Shown here: piece by piece, positions 52,725 through 62,780 of the stretch
Layout of the letters: each line of letters starts with the position of its first letter
Position numbering within the stretch: the first letter of the stretch is position 1
Assembly (NCBI RefSeq): GCF_021134715.1
Contig: NC_060023.1
Span: 7,564,001 to 7,628,000, forward strand
Reading direction: 5' to 3'
DNA from: Daphnia pulex
Lineage: Eukaryota; Arthropoda; Branchiopoda; Diplostraca; Daphniidae
DNA: 64,000 nucleotides
Made by a program: the position numbers and the translations under genes
Notes under the pieces: model-generated
What the model saw: the letters and a program-made list of their open reading frames with translations, nothing else
What the model was told of the DNA's origin: nothing
Database searches by the model: none

Positions 52725-53246
52725 TGTTTTCTCTTCTGTGAATTTGTTTCCACGTGAACGAAGACCGCGCATCGATGCCGTCGCAGTTATATAACCTCGA
52801 TCCCGCGTTGGATTAAGGGATTCATTGCGTCGATTAATTTCTCCTGAATTTCTCATTTGAATTATTACAACAACTCAAAAAATGCAAGTGCATCCAACAC
52901 GTCGTTATCTTTTACTTTCACATTAATTCTACATGTACTATTAAGAGTTTGAATATCTCACTTGAATTATTTCGACAAAAAATAAAATTATCTTGCTGAT
53001 TTGCTATAGCTTTAGTTTTGCCGTTCACTTCGCTTCCGAGTTAATAGATTAAGAGACCGATTGCGTCGATTAATTTAGCTATTACTTGAATTCTGTTCAC
53101 ATAAGAAATGAAGTGTATTGCTCCCGACGATAGTTTTCCTTTTTACCCTCCTTTTGTCATCGATCCCGGGTTGGATTAAGAGCTTTGGATTTGTTTTATT
53201 AGATAGAAAATTGCTTGTTGGTGCATTTACCGCAATTCACTTTCTT
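52725..53246 (+). repeat. 5' repeat array of copy C, about 4 units
   Basis: Begins with CCACGTGAACGAAGACCGCG, then CCTCGATCCCGCGTTGGATT. Four degenerate units follow that share GATTGCGTCGATTAATTT, a TTGAATTATT block and AAATGAAGTG(T/C)AT. It ends with CGATCCCGGGTTGGATTAAG at 53160. The first part is almost identical to 47740-47845. Confidence 0.65.
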
Positions 53247-53424
53247 TATTTTTAAAAACCAGTCTTATGGAAAACATATTTTCCCTGCCATATATTGAAT
53301 AAATTAGCCTTAGTAGCTACAACGTTTCCAATATTATCTTGTTTGGTTTTTCTTGTCTTATTTATTGCCACGTTTGAGAAACGTACATTTGAATGGAATG
53401 TGTTTGTATAGGTTGTACGATTCA

Positions 53425-53759
53425 ACCACGATGAATGAACGTTTGCGCTACAAAGTCGCCTCTTCGATTCCTCCCCCTCTATATAAGAAGAACCTTCCGT
53501 TGTAGTCTGAGTCCAACTGTCTGTCTTTGATCGTGTGTCTGTCTGTCGGTGGTGTTGGACATTGTCGAAGTGATAACCTAGTGAAGGGTATCTGAAAAAT
53601 ATTGGAAAATCTGTTCTCGTGAACATTAATGAGAGCAAGCCACAAACCTGAACGGTGATCATCCACTGCGTCGCCCATTACCCGTGTTGCTCGTGACATT
53701 ATTTACGACAAATCTGAATTTTCTCCGCTCCAACCCCCGTTCTACCCATTTTCTACCCA
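53425..53759 (+). promoter_or_regulatory. Promoter and leader of copy C
   Basis: Contains TGAATGAACGTTTGCGCT (about 53430), TATA box CTATATAAGAAG at 53478, GTAGTCTGAGTCCAACTG, two GTCTGTC stretches, ACATTGTCGAAGTGATAACC and TCTCGTGAACATTAATGAG, then the start context. This TATA box is the best of the three copies. Confidence 0.55.
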
Positions 53760-54602
53760 ATGGATTCCAGACGACAGGAGAAAGATTTCCCTCAAACGAA
53801 ACCTGACGCATGGTTGAAAATGGCAACCACTTTCAATGCTGCGGCAACTGCAATGGAAGCTGAGTCAGCCGCATATTCTGAAGCTACCACCTATTTCAGA
53901 GAAGCAGCGGCGGTTATGAGAGCATCAATCACTCCGGACGTTTCAGTGGCTCCACTAGGCTTTCAGAACATCCTGCAAGAGCCAAACAGAGTTTATTCTT
54001 TCGTACAGCCAGCACCTGTTGAACTGGAGAAAGATTCTTCTCCTTAACCCAACCCTGCTGGTGACGCAAGGTTAAATGCGACAACCTTTGTGAAAGCTAC
54101 ACTCGAGGCTGCAGTTATATATATGGAAGCTGTGGCAGACGCAAGGTCAGAAGCGGTAATCTCTGTGAAAAAAGCAACAGCGTCCATGAGAGCAGCATTC
54201 ACTCCGGACGTTTCGGCGGATCCAGCACTGATCTCTCAGAACATCGTGAATGAAGAGCCACACACAATTTATTCTTTCGTACAGCCACCTGTTGAGCTGG
54301 AGAAAGATTCTCCCCAACCGAACAACCCTGATGACGCAATGTTAAAAGCGTTAACCACTTTGAAAGCTGCGGCAACTGCAATGGAAGCTTTGGCAGCCGC
54401 AAAGTCAGAAGCGTTGATCTCTTGGATAAAAACAAATACGTCCATTAGCGCAGCATTCAGTCCGGTCGTTTCAGCGGATCCAGCACTGATCTCTCAGAAC
54501 ATCGTGAATGAGCCACACGCAGTTTCTTCCTTAGAGCCACCTGTCGAGCTGGAGTCGGTTCGAGACACCTTGCATGCGACTGTGATCTCCGAGAAGCTCT
54601 AG
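53760..54602 (+). CDS. Copy C of the alanine-rich family: three modules, in-frame TAA after the first
   Basis: A single frame of 281 codons from ATG 53760 to TAG 54602 is interrupted only by TAA at 54045-54047. Module 1 (53760-54044) starts MDSRRQEKDFPQTKPD. Module 2 (54048-54300) has VKATLEAAVIYMEAVADARS. Module 3 (54300-54602) has PQPNNPDDAMLKALTTLKAA. Each module is an alanine-rich helix, an AFTPDVSADP-type strand and a linker ending PVELEKDSP. The final piece is PVELESVRDTLHATVISEKL. The TAA sits where the paralogous module boundary has CAA (Q in SPQPNNP), so one C-to-T change explains it. The product is a 95-residue protein, or a 280-residue one if the stop is read through or is an error. 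Function unknown. Confidence 0.55.
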
Positions 54603-56341
54603 ATGAGAAACTTCTACAATCAGGCTCAAGAATTTCGGAAAAATTCAAATTGCGGTAGCTGTTCTTTGTTTGTCAATGTTCTTTTTTTCGATTGAATTTG
54701 CATAAATCGTCGTACTAAGCAATACAAGATGTAGCTATACGGTCATGTAATTAAATTTTTGCTTTACATTTTGTTTTTGGACTGGGGCAGCGATGCAGCA
54801 TTGCGTCTGCAAGAAATTGGAAGTGAAAAACATTCAAATAATAATAAATTGGTTCCGGTCGTCGGGGCGAACTCTAACGGCTTTTATGGATAGGACGCGA
54901 AATCACTCGTGTGCTGATTGCTATGCTACCATGGCATAACTTATTTCAGGCATTTTGGTGTTTAGAGATGGCGCTTGAGTCGGCTTGAGTCTACTTGAAT
55001 CTCTTAACTCGCATGAAAATTTAATTCTGTGATTATTTCCTGAACTATACAGACTGGCCTCTAAGACAGATTTTCATCCATTTCCATCGTTATTGTGAGA
55101 GCCGGAATGGAGCCGGATCGGCTGGAGCAGTTGTAGCTATGCAACTGCAACGTTCTATTACTAAAAACAGGCTGAGAGGAGGGGATCGTCACTGACATTC
55201 CTATTAGCTTATCATCGACTGGCAACATCCGGCAGTAGATTTCCATAACAGTGGAGTGGAACAGACTAAATCATGTCTTGGTTTTCATCTCTGAATCAGT
55301 AAGAACCTACAAACTATAACAATCCGTTTAGATTTAAGACTTTTATTCAGCAACTGGCCTCTTCGCAAAATTTGTCGGGGTTCAATCCGCTTTGAACGGT
55401 TTTGGATTTGACATGTTGTAACTTTTACGCTTGGACTAAGACTATGCTTGGCCTGTTCATAACTCCGGATGTTAGAACGATCATTTTCTGCCTTATTTTT
55501 AAAAGTTGGAAGACAACCGAAATCCTTACATTGTCGCTAATACAAAACACCACGCGACGACTTTTGTGGGAACCGGGAGTTGAAATGAATTTTAAAAGTA
55601 TAACGACGGTGCTGGTGCCGCACACAAAACAGCAGGTATATGTTATTCCTAATTAATCAATTCTATTATAATGACTTCCACGAAATTTAATAACACCACA
55701 ATATATTTTTGGGCCAAGGTTTATGTTGGCACAAGTCGCAAATCGAATTAGAGGATACACAGAAATTCGACAGCAAAGGCCTTCCCACGGCCCGGCATCG
55801 CTCAAACGTTTTTAATCTCTTCGCAGCATCCATCATCGTGACTGAAAACCATCATCGATGGACAATTACTAAACAGGCGAGGCTGTTTTGCTTATTGACT
55901 TTGAGAAATGCGGGGAATTTACCAAATTCAATAAGCGATAAATGAAATTGTTGTTTGGACTAATGTGAAAATAGCTATGAGCTCTCTAGTTCACGCAAAA
56001 CTGTCATCGACCCGTCAATCAAACAGGCCGGCCACAGGCCCACAGCCGTTCGTTTCGAGAATCAACAAGTTTAGTTACGAAGAGCAAACTAAAAAGAAAT
56101 TATCTCGGCGGGAGCAGTCGACAACATAACACCACTATTCACTTGTGTGGCACTCCCTATCGCTTTGTATTCTGTTATGTAAGACTATATACAATCATAG
56201 GCTGGCTACCGATTGATAATTTGACATTTCATTGGTTTGAAGGAGATATTTGTCTCTGTCTCCCTGAAACATTATTATTTTACATTTACAAATACTACAA
56301 GACTTCAACAACAAAAATGACACAAAACAAATAACATTTAC
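54603..56341. repeat. Downstream part of the second duplicated block
   Basis: 54690-54990 matches 48421-48700, 55128-55390 matches 51130-51390, and 55560-55965 matches 50150-50395. Order and orientation are kept except for the inserted gene copies, so the blocks arose by duplication of about 3 kb. Plus-strand frames at 55402-55656 and 55709-55945 show no recognisable protein. Confidence 0.55.
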
Positions 56342-56483
56342 CCTTTGAATATGGGAGATGCTTGACAAATTCATTCAATTTCTTTTTAAATAATTCACCT
56401 GAACGATCGGCAGGATCATCATTCCCTCCAATTAATTTTATTGTATAAACAGATGTGTACAGAATAAACAGAAATAGCCTCAT
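56342..56483 (-). CDS. First exon of a putative secreted-protein gene
   Basis: On the minus strand, ATG 56483 opens MRLFLFILYTSVYTIKLIGG, a good signal peptide, followed by a charged segment (NDDPADRSGELFKKKLNEF) that ends at donor AAGG|GTAAATG. Continuing exons are not secure. The minus strand of 55965-55806 is the best candidate because its DNA is conserved with 50390-50240, but the phase does not join directly and an intermediate exon would be needed. This family is oriented opposite to the alanine-rich family and lies in the same duplicated blocks. Confidence 0.4.
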
Positions 56484-57156
56484 GTTCTTTTTGAACGAAC
56501 GATGATTATTAGTCGCGGGCTATTTCTTCAAAACGTTTTTCTTTTTTTCTCGGTGACACACACAAACGAATAAATATGTGTTAAAGGCATATATTCTTTT
56601 TCCCACACTAATAAATAACTAGTGTTTTTGTATTGTATGGAACGCCATAGGGACAAAAAATTAACTGCTCCAAAGTTAGCATTAATTTAGTGCTCTCCAA
56701 AAATAAGTGCTCAAAATTTAGTGCTCTCTCGCATCCGCCCTCTAGCGGGCGCTGCATGAAAGCCCTGTTCATGCAGTGAATTCATGCAGATTACCGTCAT
56801 GCAGTCATGCAGAATTGTAATGCAGATTACCAACACCCAATTTTTTTTTTGTTTTCTCGACCCGGTGTGATGGCCGCGGGTGATTTCTCAATTTTTTTCA
56901 AGGAACTGGCAGCGCTGTTTCATTTTCCGTGCTGGCGGCAAGAAGAAGCCGAGTTGAGCCGAGCCGGGGGGGGGGGGGGGGAGGAGCAGCAGCAGCAGCA
57001 GCAGATTCAATGATCACGTGTCGCGCCGTTGGAGCAGTCGTGCCGAGAGCTTTGTCTGGACGAGGACACACACACACACACACACACACTCACACACACA
57101 CACACACAGACAGACATGGGAAAAACGTATAAATACATGTGCCTATTCAACTCTAC
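56484..57156. repeat. Intergenic with microsatellites
   Basis: A G-run lies at 56965-56980, a (CAG)n-like run follows at 56985-57003, and a (CA)n tract at 57067-57110. Short repeated CATGCAG motifs occur at 56760-56825. The open frames over these tracts are repeat artefacts. The 3' end of the PHD-finger gene should lie here but was not recognised. Confidence 0.6.
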
Positions 57157-59947
57157 CTGTTTTGATGACGTCGGCGTAGATGGAGTGGTCATTGAGCTCC
57201 TTGCAGTAGTTCACGGCTAGATCCAACCGTCGCTCCCAAAGATACTGCTTGCCCAGCCCGCCTACAGTCGCGCACTCGGTACACAGCCACTCCATGTCGC
57301 TATCGTTGAGTTTTTTGGCCGTGTTGGGGGAGAGCTCCACGCAGTCGCCGTGATACCAGCGCGTGCACAGTCCGCACTGCACGGAAAAGTGAGGGCCAAT
57401 CTCATTTTCCGGACAACACGGATGATTACATAGTAGAGCCTCGTCCTCATCGGCACGGACTTCCTGGATTCAAACAGTAACAAACCAAAAAAAAAGGAAT
57501 CGTAACGACGACGTAAACGATACAAGAAAAACTTTAAGCCGATTCGAAGAGGACAGACACGCAGTTGCCAGCCAGCCAGCCAGCCAGTACTCACGCTCTC
57601 CATCAACAACGCAAACATAGTTTCCGATTCTCGATCTAGCTAAGTAAAAAAAAAAAAAAAAAAAAAAAACATTTACCATCAACTTCACTTGGGAGGACGT
57701 GTTGCCGTCGTCATCCCCCGTCCCTTCTCGTCCCGATTGCGCCCTGTTGACTCGCTGTGTTACACCTAAAATGTTTTGTTCAATTGAAACATTTAGCAAA
57801 TGACGCACTCACGCCACAATTTTGTTTTTTAGCATTAGTTTACAACACAGAAATTACATCCAAAGTAATCCAAACAACAAAAAAAATTTCGTCTCTTTTT
57901 CTTTTTCCAATTTTTTTTTCTCAATAAAGGAAGCAGGTATTGTGTATTGTGTTGCAAACTTACCAACCTGAGCGGCGTATAGGTATCCCGAAGCTGGTGG
58001 CCTAATACCTTATCTCGGCACGTTATTTACTATGTTGTATAAAATGTCGGCGGCCAAAACATTCGCCGCATAGTTGACCGTCTTCTCGTGCTCAGTCTTC
58101 AAGCCGCGACAATAAAAAAACGCATCTCGAGGAATGCCTCGCTCAAACATCTCCGTGATGAAAGCTTTCTGCAACAAAAAAAAAAAAATCGCGAGCATTC
58201 AACAAAAGCAACAAAAGCAACAACAAGCATTAGCATTGACTCGAAGGCATTCAGACGAAAAAGCTAACAGTGCGTCGACCGCAGCTTCTATTGCATTCAG
58301 CAGCAGGTGCTGCGCCAGCTTGGCTGACGCAGCGGTTTCAGGGTCTTTTTTTTGCCACTAATTTCACTGCTCACGAAAACTTAGTGACCAACAGCAAATC
58401 TCTTTCATTGCCTGTTTCATCAACATTGGCTGTGCGGCCTAATCGCACAAAAAAAACTGAATTCCTAAACACGTAAACAATCACAAAAACTCACCAGGTC
58501 TTGGTGACCAATGCATACGCTGACTGGCTGGTTCATGGAAACTAGAACAGTGTTGCCCGGCCGGTAGGCGTTAACGATGAAATCTGGTAACATGTTGAGC
58601 GTCTTGACGTCGACCGTTTGCCAGCTAGTGGGTTGACTCATCGAGGACTAAGGCGAGCGAGCGCAAGCCGCGCTAGCAAACTTTCTCATAACCAATATGT
58701 TTTGCGGGAGGCCGGGACGATTCCCGTCGCCGAAATGGCCAGCTTTACTATCGACAAAAGTTGCAAAAAATTAAAAAAAAAAAATTAAACTAGTGCACAC
58801 CGACTAACGCGCACACACAAACACTTCCGCGCCACTCGGCCATGACAACCACACAACCCTTGTGCTTCCGTGTTTAGAAAGCGCCACCCCCCAACCAACA
58901 GCACCCTATTCCCGTAGAAATTACAAAAAATAAGTAAAACACCACAAACAATCACTTACGTTTCGCAAAGTTGTACGGCTTTCAGCAACTTGTCGAAATG
59001 ATTGTCGGCCAACTTTTCCGACAGTCCCGACTTCCGTGCGCACATGAACAGCAGCGTTTTCTCTCTTCTAGTCGCCTCGTGATTTTGAAGTGGGTAGTTG
59101 TCCGCGTTGGTGACAGTCACTTCCCAGTATTCTGTGATGATGCGGCTATTGCATTGCCTACAGGTCGCGGGTTTCGATTTGGCCAACTTGTAAACACGTC
59201 GCTCGCAGAGTGAGCAAACGGGTCCGTCGTCTTCCTGGTATTCAGGCACGGGTATGAACGTGTCGGACTGGAGCGCTTCGGCAAATTTTTTTCACTTTTA
59301 GTCCGTATTAAAAACTTAATTAAACCTTTCAATATGCCATTCTCTAACAACTTGCCACCTACGTTCGAGATGCCCCACAATGGCGTCTTCCGTACCAATC
59401 CACTCGTCGAATTTCTTTTTGTTGAGCGCGATCGTTTGCAACGCAGTCGTCGTTGGTGCCGAACTTGGCTAAGTGCAACAATATCGGAGTGAGAAGAAAG
59501 AAAAGGAGGAAAAAAATTATCGTATCGTCTCCACAACAAAAAATTCAACTTTTGCTCTGGTAAAAAAAATTAAGAGCTTTATATTCACCTGGCCCGAGCT
59601 TTCCTGCTGTACATCAACGATCACATTTGGTGGCATCGGCCAGTTTAAATAGTGATTGGTAGTCACCGCGTTGTACTTCTTGACAATCGAGCCCCAACAG
59701 CACTCGATTGGAGCTGAGTCGAGAGACGTTGGTGGTTCTTCATTATCTTCGACCGGCGGTTCTTCATATATCTTCGACCTCTTCGGCCTCCACCGTATTT
59801 TCGCCCGGCAACTGCAGCCTTTTGGTTTCTTTTCGAAATGCTTTTAGATCGCTATACAACTCCGGATCTATACCGCAGTCAGAATACGCTGCTAGATGTT
59901 CTCTTAATTCCACTTTATTTCTAAATGTTCTCTTTGTGCCAAAAGGT
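57157..59947 (-). pseudogene. PHD-finger chromatin-type gene, multi-exon, with an in-frame stop and a frameshift
   Basis: Minus-strand exons: 59947-59589, 59468-59363, 59275-58960, 58636-58495, 58168-57964, 57765-57677, 57639-57595 and 57463-57157. All but the first pair close by phase. Exon 1 begins in an MBD-like segment (RPFGTKRTFRNKVELREHL). Exon 3 has a four-cysteine zinc module (CSLCERRVYK, CRQCNSRI). The last exon has a PHD finger (CNHPCCP, CGLCTRWYHGDCVEL, WLCTEC). PHD and MBD modules read histone or DNA methylation, so a nuclear chromatin role is likely. Two lesions occur: TAA at 58010-58012 in exon 5 and a 1-nt frameshift near 59750, in a 24/25-bp tandem repeat. It is either a young pseudogene or has errors or recoding. 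The 3' end and first exon are unresolved, and I know no protein with this architecture. Confidence 0.55.
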
Positions 59948-60045
59948 CTGCAATGCGTGTTGAAATTGCATTAAAACAAAGGTGACAACAAACGTCCGTT
60001 GCGAAGCACACAATAAAACTTTAAAACTTTAACTCTAACGGTAAA

Positions 60046-60383
60046 TGGCTGCTGAGAAAGATGTGAAACCCGTGAATAACTGGCATAGAGACGGATGGAC
60101 GGGACCCGTCCACGATGAACGGGAGGCCATAGGCTACTCTTTTCCACCCGAAATTGGCCTCCGTCCTTTTGCCTTATTCGGCAAAGGCGACGGCATTGGC
60201 CGAATGAAAAGGAAAAAATAAATTTGCTGCTGAGAAAGATGTGAAACCCGTGAATAACTGGCATAGAGACGGATGGACGGGAGGACGTAGGGCACCCTTT
60301 CCCACCAGAAATAGGCCTCCGTCCTTTTGCTTCATTCGGCAAAGCCGACAGCATTGGCCGAATGAAAAGGAAAAATTATTTTT
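60046..60383. repeat. Tandem duplication, two units of about 160-180 bp
   Basis: Units at 60046-60222 and 60223-60383 share GCTGCTGAGAAAGATGTGAA, ACCCGTGAATAACTGGCATA, GAGACGGATGGACGGGA, GGCCTCCGTCCTTTTGC and CATTGGCCGAATGAAAAGG. The first carries an extra ACCCGTCCACGATGAACGGG insert, itself a small inverted repeat. The array lies in a likely intron of the PHD-finger gene. Confidence 0.8.
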
Positions 60384-60657
60384 TACCCTGTCAAACTCGT
60401 AGAAAACTGATAGTTGATGTAGTGTTGCAGCCAAAAAGAACTCTATTGCCGCCAGACAGTGTCATTTGGCAGACTGAAAATGACAAATGTCATTGTAATT
60501 TTTTTTTAAATCCCCCCCCCCCCTTATTTGCCATTCGAGTAATACGGCCATGTGTGATGAGGAGGAAATGTTTCACTTCGTATGTGCCATTACTTGTTTT
60601 TTTTGCAAAATGGAATGTTATTGCGTGGTTTTTTAAACGTTAGCATCGCATACCAAC

Positions 60658-60870
60658 CTTAGCTGCCGATGGAGGAACATTAATTGTCATTCCGACATGT
60701 TGCCAATTTGTAAACTGCACTCGACCTGCTCTCATAAAAAACTGTTGGACGGGTTGCTCAAGGGCTTTCCCCCTCGATGCAGCAACGTGTGGTGCCGTTA
60801 TTATACCGGGCGAAGAAGTGTAGGTTAAATCTCGTCGTCTAAGAAGACTGCTCGTTGTGGGTGAGTACAT
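60658..60870 (-). other. Possible first exon of the PHD-finger gene
   Basis: ATG 60870 on the minus strand opens a protein-like frame (MYSPTTSSLLRRRDLTY, then RVQFTNWQHVGMTINVPPS) that reaches a donor near 60657 (AAG|GTTGGT or G|GTATG). Strand and position fit the gene below it, but the phase to 59947 does not close without another exon. A candidate donor exists at 60387. Confidence 0.35.
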
Positions 60871-61552
60871 TCCGAGGGTGCTGCATGTAAGGTTTTTTTT
60901 TAACGTTCACGTTATCTCGTGTGCTTGTGCTTGGCATCTACCGGCTTCCTCGACAGTGGAAACTGCTTTGACGTAAATTACAATGTAAAGGCACTTTTTC
61001 GATGAAAGAGGTGTGTCGGGATTTGAGTGACGGTGTAACAGGGTGTCAACAATCATTGCCATTAGCAATGGTGTCAACACAGAAGTAATAGGCAAAACCG
61101 GTCCTTCCGTAAAGGGCCGCCAATGTTTTCTGTCTCTCTTTATGGGGCTTCTCCTTCAATGCCCTCTTCCACTGCAAGAAATTTTATCGTTTTCGGTGTT
61201 AACTAACCGATTGTTTCTCTCATTCGACCAATAGAACATGATTTTTTTTTTTTCTTTCAATCAATAGATTTGTTAACATCCGGAATTGTTGTTTTGTCAA
61301 ATCCGCCCTTCAAGCAATTTTTTCACTGGAGGAGGTGTGCCTTGACATTGAGGGTAAGCTCCCCGACATCCGCCTTACTTTGCCCACTCTTTTTGATAAA
61401 TTTGTGAAGTTAATGGTGAAGTGGGGTGCAAGTTAACAAAAGATGGTGAACGTTATGCATAGGTTAGTGGTTCTTTAATTATTTTTTCCTAACGACTTGC
61501 ATTCCCCTATGTCTTGCTTGTTTGGTGACACGTGAGGTACTGATTTGCCGAA
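60871..61552. other. Intergenic, no feature recognised
   Basis: No convincing gene. It is probably the upstream region of the PHD-finger gene. Confidence 0.35.
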
Positions 61553-61777
61553 TTATTTCTTTGGAATTGCAGTGATTTTATGCAACATGTAGTACAGCTC
61601 TTGGATCCATCGTATGGACTTGGCAGGCAGCAGGATGCCCATAAATTTTTCGTCAGACTCCTTCAGTACTGTGCCAAAAAACTGCCCGCGGTTATGCCGG
61701 CCGTCCTGCAGGATCAATTTGAAAGTTCCATCTGTGTCAATTGATAATAAGCCCTTGATACATAGGAAACAGGAAAA
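61553..61777 (-). other. Candidate terminal exon, unidentified
   Basis: The minus strand, after possible acceptors near 61780, reads a globular-looking stretch (FKLILQDGRHNRGQFFG, FMGILLPAKSIRWIQELYY) ending at a stop at 61553. It alternates strands and a terminal helix. I do not recognise it, and no 5' exons were found. Confidence 0.3.
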
Positions 61778-62780
61778 ACGAACTAAAGACCTGAAACTAT
61801 GTGCAAGACTACTCTTCCGCATCTAGTGACAATTTTACAACGCGAGTCAGAGAGAGAAGTGCGCTGAATAAAATTTTTGCAAATAGAAGTGTCACGAAAA
61901 TCGTGATATCTTGAGCATCTTAAATAATAGTTTAAAAAATTCCTTTTTGAATGTGATGTAGGTACGAATAAGCTACATTTTGTGTCAATTATTTTTTTAA
62001 GCGCCGAATATACGGGAAGAAGCATTGTGGACGGGTTGGGACTTTATGTTTTCGTGAGATACCAGATGCACAGGCTATTGCATGTCAATAAGATATGCTT
62101 AGTTTTTATTTAGATGTCTGTCATAAAACTCTACATATTACATCATTTTTCTGTTATTTATTTGATATTCACAATTTAGTATATTCAAAATAAAATAAAA
62201 AACATATATTGTTATTATAACATTTTTTTCTTGTGTATGAACATAAGAAACCTCTTATCACCGAGGAGAAATTAAGTGGCCTTGGCTTTGGGTTATCAAT
62301 TACTTAAATCGGTTATCATTTAATAAAGATCCGAAGAAATAGTAATGGCAAGGAAATATAGGAAAAGCAAAAGAAAATCATCCTCCCTAATCCCGCACAC
62401 TGTTTTACCATTTGGCACATATCGCCTGTTCCAACCCACCCAAAGTAATGGACTTTAGTAAATGCTATTATGCCCCAAATTAATGCTCATAAAATAAAAA
62501 TATTTGTTATTAACGAAAAATAAATTGATAAATGAATAATTTGTACAGTAGACATTACCCACGGCGAGTGTTTCCACACTTTTTTAAAACACGACAGATT
62601 ACGGGCTAAAGTTGTACCCTCCTTTTCGCGATCACTCACGTTTGAGTTATCGTAAAGAGATGAAATCCTAATGTAGGCGAAAAATAAGCTTTCAACATGA
62701 TGTTTTTTTAGATTATTGTGAAGCGTGAAGCGTGAAAAGATCTACAACCATGTAATAATCTTTTTTCAATGTAAGAAAAC
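61778..62780. other. Intergenic, A+T-rich, no feature recognised
   Basis: Stops in all frames and several A/T runs; nothing else seen. Confidence 0.35.

Noticed and set aside
51400..53246. CRISPR-like array
   Set aside because: The units are about 100 bp, degenerate, without short identical repeats or spacers, and the genome is eukaryotic.
56898..57220. ORFs rich in C/V or H/T
   Set aside because: They are translations of the (CA)n microsatellite and the G-run.
59295..59325. 31-nt intron plus a second frameshift in the PHD gene
   Set aside because: An 87-nt intron from 59362 to 59276 with normal GT-AG ends restores the frame without any lesion.
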